DNA of 18,295 bases from Lentisphaerota bacterium (GTDB lineage: Bacteria; Verrucomicrobiota; Lentisphaeria; Oligosphaerales; JAFGRS01). The notes under the pieces were generated by a model. The model saw only the letters and a program-made list of their open reading frames with translations, did no database searches and was not told the DNA's origin. The translations under genes were made by a program, and so were the position numbers. The stretch is from NCBI GenBank assembly GCA_012514865.1, contig JAAYZO010000099.1, positions 1-18,295 of the forward strand, written 5' to 3'. Positions 1 through 5,864 of the stretch are shown one piece after another. Numbering within the stretch: position 1 is the first letter of the stretch; each line of letters starts with the position of its first letter.

Positions 1-1
1 C

Positions 2-223
2 GTCCGCAGCCTGTACGAGGTGCGCTTCGACGAGGACGACTGGCTGGTCTTCGGCAACGAGACCAGCGGCCTGCCGCCGGGCTTCTACGAGCGCTACCGC
101 GAGGCGCTGCTGACCATTCCGATGCCGGGTCGCCATGCCCGCAGCCACAACCTCGCCAATGCCGTTTCGATCGTCCTGTATGAGGCCCTCCGTCAGACCC
201 GCTGGGCCGCGGGGGCTGTCTGA
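2..223 (+). CDS. trmL: tRNA (cytidine(34)-2'-O)-methyltransferase, 3' end only (5' truncated by window)
   Basis: Only the last 73 codons are present; the reading frame is open from base 2 and ends at TGA 221-223. The visible part is the SAM-binding C-terminal half of a SPOUT methyltransferase. It carries the motif LVFGNETSGLP (about residues 16-26 of the fragment), then IPM, then RSHNLANAVSIVLYEALRQ near the end. These correspond to SPOUT motifs 2 and 3, which form the trefoil knot; E. coli TrmL and Bacillus CspR have close counterparts (FGxETxGLP, RSxNLSNAVxVxVYEAxRQ). The family 2'-O-methylates the wobble nucleotide (34) of certain tRNA-Leu isoacceptors in the cytoplasm. The short spacing between motifs and the immediate end after them favour TrmL over larger SpoU/TrmH relatives. 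A GC-rich hairpin follows 34 bp after the stop. Confidence 0.85.
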   Translation, partial: VRSLYEVRFDEDDWLVFGNETSGLPPGFYERYREALLTIPMPGRHARSHNLANAVSIVLYEALRQTRWAAGAV

Positions 224-256
224 ACATGCGGCCCTGGCACCCCTTCAGCGTCGTCT

Positions 257-275
257 CCGGCGCCCGGGGCGCCGG
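257..275 (+). terminator. GC-rich stem-loop downstream of trmL
   Basis: A perfect 8-bp stem CCGGCGCC / GGCGCCGG with a 3-nt loop (CGG) begins 34 bp after the trmL stop. No run of T follows, so it is only terminator-like. In such GC-rich DNA, hairpins of this size also occur by chance. Confidence 0.35.
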
Positions 276-315
276 CCATGGCCAGGCGACACACCGCTTG
301 CCACCGGTGTGGAGC

Positions 316-378
316 GCGAGTGTCCACAGACGTGAATGCGTCCACGAGCCGCAACGGCATTGACAGCACAACGACGCG
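316..378 (+). repeat. 63-bp dispersed repeat, copy A
   Basis: This segment matches the reverse complement of 18156-18218 without gaps, at 54 of 63 positions. Perfectly shared blocks include a 17-nt stretch starting GCGAGTGTCCACAGACG and the block GCGTCCACGAGCCG. Within it GTCCAC occurs twice at an 18-bp period. It lies about 208 bp upstream of the start of the exported Gfo/Idh/MocA gene, in the same orientation relative to that gene as copy B is to the glycoside-hydrolase-like gene. The similarity stops abruptly at both ends. Confidence 0.85.
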
Positions 379-392
379 GGGTCTCATATACG
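360..392 (+). promoter_or_regulatory. Candidate sigma70-type promoter for the Gfo/Idh/MocA gene
   Basis: A perfect -35 hexamer TTGACA lies at 360-365. An AT-rich stretch TCATATACG follows 18 bp later (384-392), unusual in this GC-rich region, and could hold the -10. The best -10 register is unclear: TCATAT has 18-bp spacing but matches poorly, while TATACG matches better with 21-bp spacing. The -35 lies inside repeat copy A, but copy B does not preserve it. The implied leader would be about 190 nt. Confidence 0.35.
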
Positions 393-585
393 AGGGTGAT
401 AGGCTGAGCGCCGACGCCATCCTCGACCAGGCGCTTCGGGCCTCGTCCTGAAGGCGGTTGCCGGGGTGTCGCCGGCGTGGCAGATTAGCCTGGGTTGTTC
501 GCGAAGCGCGGATGCTTCGCTGACAGTCCACCTGCGGCCGCGCTGCCGCTGCGGCCCTCTTAATTAAGGATAGAGGAGTCTGGCG

Positions 586-1932
586 ATGGATCTGTCCCGC
601 CGGGAATTCGTGCAGAGCGCGGCCGCCGTGGGGGCGGGCCTGCTGGTCGCCTCGCGGGGTCTGGCGCAGGCGCCGTCGCCGGCCGCCGCGGCGGGAGGCG
701 ACCTCATCGAGGTAGCGCTGCTGGGCGCCGGTACGCAGGGCCGCGTCCTGATGAACGACTGTCTGGGGATACCGGGCGTACGCCTGCGCGCGGTCTGCGA
801 CATCTGGTCCTACAGCCAGCGCTACGCCTCGCGCAGTCTGAAGAGCCAGTACAAGCGCGCCGGCCACGCCGACTGGGCCGAGGCCGTGGCCACCTACGAC
901 GACTACCGCGTCATGCTCGAGAAGGAGCCCGACCTCGACGCCGTTATCGTGGCCACGCCGGACTTCTGGCACGCCGAGCACAGCATCGCCTGCATGAAGG
1001 CCGGCAAGCATGTGTACTGCGAGAAGGAGATGACGAACGACCTGGCGACGGCGGCGGCGATGGTCAAGGCCTCAGCGGAGACCGGCCGGCTTCTGCAGAT
1101 TGGCCATCAGCGCCGCAGCAACCCGATCTACCAGCAGGCCTTGAAGATGCTGCGCGAGGACCGCATCTGCGGTCGTCTGACCACCTGCTATGGACAGTGG
1201 AACCGCGGCGTGCAGCCGAAGCTGACCTGGCCGCAGGAGTACGAGATTCCGGCCGAGACGCTTAAGGCCTACGGCTTCGAGTCGATGGAGCACTTCCGCA
1301 ACTGGCGCTGGTACCGCCGCTACTCGGCCGGCCCGATCGCCGACCTCGGCAGCCACCAGATCGACATCTTCAGCTGGTTCCTCGGGGCCGACCCGCGGCG
1401 GGTCATGGCCATGGGCGATACGGAGTACTTCACCGACCGCGAGTGGCACTCGGATGTGCTCTGCACCTACGAGTACAAGACCGCCGAGGGCTCGGCACGG
1501 GCCTTCTACCAGGTCCTCAACACCAACAGCTACGGGCACTACTTCGAGCGCTTCGCCGGCGACGGCGGCGCCCTGACCCTCTCCGAGGACCCGCGCAAGT
1601 GCTACTACGTGCCCGAGCCCGGCAAGGAGCTTCCCGGCTACCTGGCGAGTGTCGAGAAGGTGGTCCATGACGGCGTCGAGGCGGTGCCGCTGCTGCCGGC
1701 CATCGCCGGTCTTGGCGCCGAGGGCAAGGCCGCGGTGGAGGCATTCCAGAACAAGAATGTGCATCAGCTCCACCTCGAGAACTTCGTTGCGGCGGTGCGG
1801 GCTGGGGACAAGGCCCTGCTGGCCTGTCCGGGCGAGGAGGCGTACCGGACGGCCGTGGCGGTTCTGAAGGTCCTTCCGGCGATCGAGGCCGGCGGCGGCG
1901 TGCCCTTCGCCCCGGCGGATTTCCAGGCATGA
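586..1932 (+). CDS. Tat-exported Gfo/Idh/MocA family oxidoreductase
   Basis: This 448-residue protein is a complete NAD(P)-dependent Gfo/Idh/MocA oxidoreductase, probably acting on a sugar or cyclitol in the periplasm. The N-terminus has a twin-arginine signal (SRREFVQ, residues 4-10), a hydrophobic stretch (about 11-27) and an AQA-type cleavage region. The Rossmann domain starts near residue 41 with GAGTQG (47-52). A dinucleotide-fold segment VATPDFWHAEH (122-132) precedes CEKEMTND (145-152), where most relatives have CEKP. K147 is kept, but the usual proline is glutamate. The C-terminal alpha/beta domain contains DLGSHQID (253-260), where H257 is the likely catalytic-region histidine. AGAGGAG lies 7 nt before the ATG and fixes the start. 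Export is typical of the planctomycete-type branch. The substrate cannot be told. A PfkB kinase follows 127 bp downstream on the same strand. Confidence 0.9.
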   Translation: MDLSRREFVQSAAAVGAGLLVASRGLAQAPSPAAAAGGDLIEVALLGAGTQGRVLMNDCLGIPGVRLRAVCDIWSYSQRYASRSLKSQYKRAGHADWAEAVATYDDYRVMLEKEPDLDAVIVATPDFWHAEHSIACMKAGKHVYCEKEMTNDLATAAAMVKASAETGRLLQIGHQRRSNPIYQQALKMLREDRICGRLTTCYGQWNRGVQPKLTWPQEYEIPAETLKAYGFESMEHFRNWRWYRRYSAGPIADLGSHQIDIFSWFLGADPRRVMAMGDTEYFTDREWHSDVLCTYEYKTAEGSARAFYQVLNTNSYGHYFERFAGDGGALTLSEDPRKCYYVPEPGKELPGYLASVEKVVHDGVEAVPLLPAIAGLGAEGKAAVEAFQNKNVHQLHLENFVAAVRAGDKALLACPGEEAYRTAVAVLKVLPAIEAGGGVPFAPADFQA

Positions 1933-2059
1933 GGGGGCAGGGTCAGGGCCTTCGCCGCGGCGGTCCTCGGCGGCTTGTGCGGCGGGCCGTCGTCGTCACC
2001 GGCGGGCACGGGGCGGCGCGCCGGTGTGTCCGGCGGGCGGCCGGCATGGGGGTGAGGCC

Positions 2060-3016
2060 ATGACGTCGGAGACGCCGCGGCTGCTGGCCGTCTGCCTGAA
2101 TCCCGCCTGGCAGAAGACCCTGAGTTTCGACCGCCTGACCCTGGGTGCGGTGAACCGCGCCGCGAGCCTGCGCGAGTGCGGCGGCGGCAAGGGCGTCAAC
2201 GCCGCGCGGGCGATGCGCATCGCGGGTGCGTCGGTGACGGTGGCGTCCATCGCGGGCGGCGCCACGGGGGCGCTCCTGGAGGCCGAGCTGTCGGCGGCGG
2301 GCATCGCCTCCATCGCGGCGGAGCAGCCTGGTAGCACGCGGGTATGCACGACCCTGGTTGACGGCGCCAGCGGCGTCGTCACCGAGCTGATCGAGCCCTC
2401 GCCGGCGGTGCCGGCGGGGGTCGTCGAGGCCTTGCGCGAGAGGGTCCTCGCGGCGGTGCCGCGTCATGCCGGCGTGGCGCTCTGCGGCAGTGCCCCGCCG
2501 GGGGTGCCGGAGTCATTCTATGCCGACGTGGCGCGTGCCGCGCGCGCCGCCGGCGCGGTGGTCCTCCTCGACGGCGTCAGCGGCGTCGCCGCGACGCTGG
2601 AGTCCGGCGTCGACCTGGTCAAGATCAACGCCGGCGAGCTGCGGGCGCTGTCCGGCCTCGACGACCTCGCGGCCGCGGCGGCGCAGTGCCGTCGGCGCTG
2701 GCGCATCGGCTGGCTCGGCGTCACGGCCGGTGCCGCGGCGGCGTGGCTCTTCGGGCCTGGCGCCGCCCGGCGCTGGCGTCTGCCGCGTCTGGAGGGCCTG
2801 CGCAACACCACCGGCGCCGGCGACTGCGCCAGCGGCATCTGGCTGCAGCGCCTGGCCGGTCGGGCTCTCGACGACGCGGGGGTGGCGGCGGCCTTCGTGG
2901 ATGCCCTGGCGGCGGCCTCGGCGTCGTGTCTGACCGACCTCCCGAGCGCCTTCGACCCGGCGCGCGCCGCCGGCCTGCGCGCCGCGATCCGTCCGGAGGA
3001 TCCGGCGGCGTCGTAG
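2060..3016 (+). CDS. 1-phosphofructokinase family hexose kinase (PfkB fold)
   Basis: This 318-residue cytoplasmic PfkB/ribokinase-superfamily kinase resembles the FruK/LacC group, which phosphorylates fructose-1-phosphate or tagatose-6-phosphate with ATP. It begins LLAVCLNPAWQKTL, like the FruK/LacC N-terminus (normally xTLNPAxDxT). PfkB signature 1 is GGGKGVNAARA (41-51). The VKINAGEL segment (187-194) matches the family pattern (V/L)KPNxxEL, with Ile in place of Pro. Signature 2 is NTTGAGDCASG (249-259) with the catalytic base D255. An in-frame GTG at 2024 would add 12 residues, but ATG 2060 is preferred because the G-rich stretch GGGGGTGAGG lies just upstream and homology begins soon after. 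No PTS fructose permease is adjacent, so the in vivo substrate (fructose-1-P, tagatose-6-P or fructose-6-P) is open. It may be co-transcribed with the upstream oxidoreductase gene. Confidence 0.85.
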   Translation: MTSETPRLLAVCLNPAWQKTLSFDRLTLGAVNRAASLRECGGGKGVNAARAMRIAGASVTVASIAGGATGALLEAELSAAGIASIAAEQPGSTRVCTTLVDGASGVVTELIEPSPAVPAGVVEALRERVLAAVPRHAGVALCGSAPPGVPESFYADVARAARAAGAVVLLDGVSGVAATLESGVDLVKINAGELRALSGLDDLAAAAAQCRRRWRIGWLGVTAGAAAAWLFGPGAARRWRLPRLEGLRNTTGAGDCASGIWLQRLAGRALDDAGVAAAFVDALAAASASCLTDLPSAFDPARAAGLRAAIRPEDPAAS

Positions 3017-3145
3017 ACCGCAGGCCGGAACGGCGGCCCGATGGGCGTCCTCGGGCGCAGGGATCCGGAGCCGGTCCGTCGAGTTCGGGCGGTGGCGCGA
3101 CGCCGACCGTACGAGGCATCGCGCCGTGGCGCGCGTCGTCTTGTC

Positions 3146-3225
3146 GCAGGCCTTCAGCCTGCAATGCGGAACGGCAGGATTCCCATGGCGTTGCCCTGGG
3201 CTGACGAATCATGCCCTTTCAGGGC
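3146..3225 (+). repeat. REP-like element of three consecutive hairpins
   Basis: Three short inverted repeats follow each other. The first is GCAGGC-cttca-GCCTGC (3146-3162). The second is CCCATGGC-gtt-GCCCTGGG (3182-3200), with one mismatched pair in the stem. The third is GCCCT-ttc-AGGGC (3213-3225). Arrays of such small stems are typical of high-copy intergenic repeats in planctomycete-like and verrucomicrobial genomes. That family link is from general knowledge and was not tested here. Its position after the PfkB gene would also suit an mRNA 3'-end structure. Confidence 0.55.
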
Positions 3226-3344
3226 GCCGGGCCGGCGGCCCGCGGGGCGGCCGTCGGGCGCGATCGCTCATCCGAGCCGCCCCGACCCGGCCCAGGCATG
3301 GACGGAATCCTGTGAGGGCACGATGCAGGTGGAGAAAGGCGCTT

Positions 3345-3350
3345 TATACT
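3345..3350 (+). promoter_or_regulatory. Candidate -10 element upstream of ackA
   Basis: TATACT sits in an AT-richer island (GCTTTATACTACC) 115 bp before the acetate kinase start. No good -35 hexamer is present at 16-18 bp spacing (the best is GATGCA), so this is a tentative promoter call. It would drive ackA and probably pta. Confidence 0.35.
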
Positions 3351-3453
3351 ACCCGGTAAAGGTCTCTCAACTACAGACAGTGTGAACGGACGCGCCGCCG
3401 GGTTCCGGGCCCGGTTGCCTGCCTTGGGGGCGGTGCGTGTCCGTTCCAGGTGC

Positions 3454-3458
3454 AGGAG
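3454..3458 (+). promoter_or_regulatory. Shine-Dalgarno that fixes the GTG start of ackA
   Basis: AGGAG ends 6 nt before GTG 3465. A possible earlier GTG at 3450 precedes this site and so would lack it. The GTG at 3465 gives the canonical acetate kinase N-terminus (M)KVLVVNAGSSS. Confidence 0.8.
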
Positions 3459-3464
3459 CGGGCT

Positions 3465-4667
3465 GTGAAAGTCCTCGTGGTCAACGCTGGCAGTTCGTCG
3501 TTGAAGTTCACCGTCTTCCACATCACCGACGGCGAGCGTCGGATGCTGGCCAAGGGCAACATCGAGCGCATCGGTCTGAAGCATCCGAACTTCATCTATC
3601 AGCGTGCCGGCGATGCCAAGACCGAGATTGAGGTTACCATCAAGGACCACGCCGAGGCCCTGAAAGTCCTCTGCGACCGTCTGGTCGATGCCGAGGTCGG
3701 GGTGCTGCGCGATCTCTCCGAGATCAAGGCGATTGGTCATCGCGTCGTGCATGGCGGCGAGAAGTTCACCTCCTCGGCGGTCGTCAACCACGAGGTCAAG
3801 AAGAGCATTCGCGACTGCGCCGCCCTGGCGCCGCTGCACAACCCGCCGAATCTGGTCGGCATCGAGGCCTGCGAGACGGTCTTCCCCGGCACCCCGAACG
3901 TCGCGGTCTTCGACACCGCCTTCCACCAGACCATGCCGCCGTCGAGCTACCTTTACGCCATCCCGCGCGAGCTGTATGAGCGTCATCACATCCGCAAGTA
4001 CGGCTTCCACGGCACCTCGCACAAGTACGTCTACGGCGCCACCTGCGAGTACCTCAAGCTCGACCCGACGAAGGCCCGCCTGATCACCTGCCACCTCGGC
4101 AATGGCGGCAGTATCGCCGCGGTCCATGGCGGCAAGGTGGTGGACACCACCATGGGCATGACGCCGCTGGCCGGCCTGGTCATGGGCACCCGCAGCGGCA
4201 ACGTCGACGCCGGCGTGGTGCTGTTCCTCATCCGCAACCTCGGCATGAGTGTCGAGGCGGTCGACAACCTCCTCAACAAGCAGAGCGGCCTGGCCGGCCT
4301 GGCCGACGGCAAGAGCGACATGCGCGACATCATCTCGGCGGCGCACCATGGCGACGCCCACGCGCAGCAGGCCTTCCAGTGCTTCGTGCAGCGCCTCACC
4401 AGCTATATCGGCGCCTATTTCATCGTCCTGCAGGGCGCCGACGCGATCGTGCTGACCGGCGGCATCGGCGAGAACAGCGCCCCGGTGCGCGAGGCCGTCA
4501 TCGCTCGCCTCGGCGTCCTGGGCTGCTTCCTCGACAAGAGCGCCAACGCCGTCATGGGCCAGGCGGCCGTCGTGAGCACCCCCGAGAGCACGATGAAGGC
4601 GGTGGTCATGCCGACCAACGAGGAGCTGATGATCGCGATCGAGACCCAGGAGATGCTGACGACGTGA
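3465..4667 (+). CDS. ackA: Acetate kinase
   Basis: This 400-residue cytoplasmic enzyme interconverts acetyl phosphate plus ADP and acetate plus ATP. It has the family's usual length and all signature elements: VLVVNAGSSSLKF (3-15; N7 binds phosphate), GHRVVHGG (91-98; R93), VAVFDTAFH (147-154; D150 catalytic), YGFHGTSH (179-186; H182 stabilises the transition state), HLGNGGS (210-216), GTRSGN (241-246; R243) and MPTNEE near the C-terminus, which holds the metal-binding glutamate. The spacing of these residues follows the well-studied Methanosarcina enzyme with an offset of about two. The start is GTG with a good ribosome binding site. Phosphate acetyltransferase follows 68 bp downstream on the same strand, so the pair forms the acetyl-CoA to acetate pathway giving substrate-level ATP, or acetate activation in reverse. 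Confidence 0.97.
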   Translation: MKVLVVNAGSSSLKFTVFHITDGERRMLAKGNIERIGLKHPNFIYQRAGDAKTEIEVTIKDHAEALKVLCDRLVDAEVGVLRDLSEIKAIGHRVVHGGEKFTSSAVVNHEVKKSIRDCAALAPLHNPPNLVGIEACETVFPGTPNVAVFDTAFHQTMPPSSYLYAIPRELYERHHIRKYGFHGTSHKYVYGATCEYLKLDPTKARLITCHLGNGGSIAAVHGGKVVDTTMGMTPLAGLVMGTRSGNVDAGVVLFLIRNLGMSVEAVDNLLNKQSGLAGLADGKSDMRDIISAAHHGDAHAQQAFQCFVQRLTSYIGAYFIVLQGADAIVLTGGIGENSAPVREAVIARLGVLGCFLDKSANAVMGQAAVVSTPESTMKAVVMPTNEELMIAIETQEMLTT

Positions 4668-4735
4668 GCCGGCCCGCCCTGGGCACGGTCGTGGTTTGAT
4701 GCGGACAGGCGGATGTTGCTGAAAGGACTCTGACG

Positions 4736-5767
4736 ATGGCCCTGATGGATCTCCTCGTACCGAAGGCCCGCTCCGGCGGCCTATCCCTGGTTTTGCCCGA
4801 GGGCATGGACCCGCGTGTGATGGCGGCGGCGGCCAAGATTGCCCAGCAGGGCATTGCCGCCAAGGTCGTGGTGCTGGCGACGCCGGAGGAGGCCAAGGCG
4901 GCCTTGGCGCAGGCGAATGTCTCCTTTCTGGGGCTGAACATCGAGGTGCTCGACTGGCTTAACGCCCCGGCCGAGCTGACCGACCGCCTCGTCGGCATCT
5001 TCTATGAGCGCCGCAAGGCCAAGGGCGTCACCATGGAGCAGGCGCGCGAGGCGGTCCGGAACCGCCTGAACTTCGGCAACCTGATGCTGAACGCGGGTCT
5101 GGTCGGCGGCCTGGTGGCCGGCTCCGTGGCCTCGACGCCGGACATGCTCCGCGCCAGCTTCACCTGCCTCGGCACCGCCCCCGGCGTCAAGCTCGCCTCG
5201 GGCTGTTTTGTGATGGACCTGAAGACGCCCTCGCCGGCCGGCGACACCGTCCTGCTCTACGCCGACAGCGGCGTGAACATCAATCCGAGCGCCGAACAGC
5301 TCGTCGACATCGCCATGGCCTCGGCGCGGACGCGCCGGGCCCTGGTCGGCGGCACCCAGTACGTCGCCTTCCTGAGCTTCTCGACCAAGGGCAGCGCCAA
5401 GGACCCGCTCGTCGACAAGGTCGTCCAGGCCACCGAGCTGACGCGTCGGCGCGTTGCCGAGGTCGGCTGTGGCGACTGGATGAAGGTCGACGGCGAGCTG
5501 CAGGTCGACGCCGCCCTGGTGGCGAAGGTGGCGGCCAGCAAGGCCCCCGGCAGCGAGGTGGCGGGCAAGGCGAATGTCCTGATTTTCCCCGACCTCCAGG
5601 CCGGGAACATCTGTTACAAGATCACCGAGCGCCTGGCCGGCGCGACGGCCTACGGCCCGATCCTGCAGGGCACGGCCAAGCCGGTCAACGACCTGAGCCG
5701 CGGCTGCACGGCCGACGACATCGTCGGCGTGGCGGCGATCACGGTCTGCCAGGCCCTGGCGCAGTAG
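4736..5767 (+). CDS. pta: Phosphate acetyltransferase (short single-domain form)
   Basis: This 343-residue protein interconverts acetyl-CoA plus phosphate and acetyl phosphate plus CoA in the cytoplasm, supplying the substrate of the acetate kinase encoded just upstream. The length fits the compact Pta/EutD class without the N-terminal regulatory domain of the E. coli enzyme. Recognisable segments are LVLPEGMDPRVMAAA (18-32), MLNAGLVGGLVAGS (about 117-130), the long block FPDLQAGNICYK, and GPILQGTAKPVNDLSRGC. The final SRGC provides the catalytic pair S321/R322 by analogy with the Methanosarcina enzyme. GAAAGGA lies 8 nt before ATG 4736. Phosphate butyryltransferase is a related alternative, but the SRGC context and the pairing with ackA favour acetyl phosphate. 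A GC-rich hairpin lies 19 bp after the stop. Confidence 0.95.
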   Translation: MALMDLLVPKARSGGLSLVLPEGMDPRVMAAAAKIAQQGIAAKVVVLATPEEAKAALAQANVSFLGLNIEVLDWLNAPAELTDRLVGIFYERRKAKGVTMEQAREAVRNRLNFGNLMLNAGLVGGLVAGSVASTPDMLRASFTCLGTAPGVKLASGCFVMDLKTPSPAGDTVLLYADSGVNINPSAEQLVDIAMASARTRRALVGGTQYVAFLSFSTKGSAKDPLVDKVVQATELTRRRVAEVGCGDWMKVDGELQVDAALVAKVAASKAPGSEVAGKANVLIFPDLQAGNICYKITERLAGATAYGPILQGTAKPVNDLSRGCTADDIVGVAAITVCQALAQ

Positions 5768-5786
5768 TCGCGCGGCGGCTCGCCAG

Positions 5787-5821
5787 GGCGGCCGTGGCGG
5801 CGCCGTGTTGCCGTGGCCGCC
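5787..5821 (+). terminator. GC-rich stem-loop after pta
   Basis: The arms GGCGGCCGTGGC (5787-5798) and GCCGTGGCCGCC (5810-5821) pair over 12 positions as RNA, including two G-U wobbles, with an 11-nt loop. It starts 19 bp after the pta stop and ends 43 bp before the cyclase start. It lacks a U tract, so it could be a terminator, an attenuator or an RNA-stabilising structure. Confidence 0.4.
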
Positions 5822-5847
5822 GCGGCCGGCACCGGCGTCGCACACAG

Positions 5848-5854
5848 CGGAGGA
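5848..5854 (+). promoter_or_regulatory. Shine-Dalgarno favouring the GTG start of the cyclase gene
   Basis: CGGAGGA ends 10 nt before GTG 5865. The alternative in-frame GTG at 5805 lies inside the hairpin region downstream of pta and has no comparable site. Confidence 0.55.
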
Positions 5855-5864
5855 CGATCCGGGC

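Larger units (their letters stand above)
224..585. other. Intergenic region upstream of the Gfo/Idh/MocA gene
   Basis: These 362 bp hold no convincing gene. In order they contain a trmL-proximal hairpin (257-275), one copy of a 63-bp dispersed repeat (316-378), a TTGACA hexamer (360-365), a 7-bp stem-loop GCGAAGC / GCTTCGC (501-520), a 10-bp AT-rich palindrome CTTAATTAAG (around 558-569) and the ribosome binding site AGAGGAG (572-578) of the next gene. Short frames here show no family similarity and lack the codon bias of the neighbouring genes. Confidence 0.6.
3017..3464. other. Intergenic region between the PfkB kinase and ackA
   Basis: These 448 bp contain no supported gene. The open frames across it (for example 3041-3385) resemble nothing and run through repeats. 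The content is a three-hairpin repeat element (3146-3225), a GC-rich stretch with several overlapping palindromes (3225-3260), a -10-like TATACT (3345-3350), a CCGGGCCCGG palindrome near 3405-3414, and the acetate kinase ribosome binding site (3454-3458). Confidence 0.6.

Noticed and set aside
2024..2059. Upstream GTG start for the PfkB kinase
   Set aside because: The extra 12 residues (MCPAGGRHGGEA) do not fit the family N-terminus, and the ATG at 2060 directly precedes the conserved beginning.
3041..3385. A 114-codon frame between the PfkB kinase and ackA
   Set aside because: It runs through the hairpin repeat and Arg/Pro/Ala-rich sequence, has no ribosome binding site and resembles no family.
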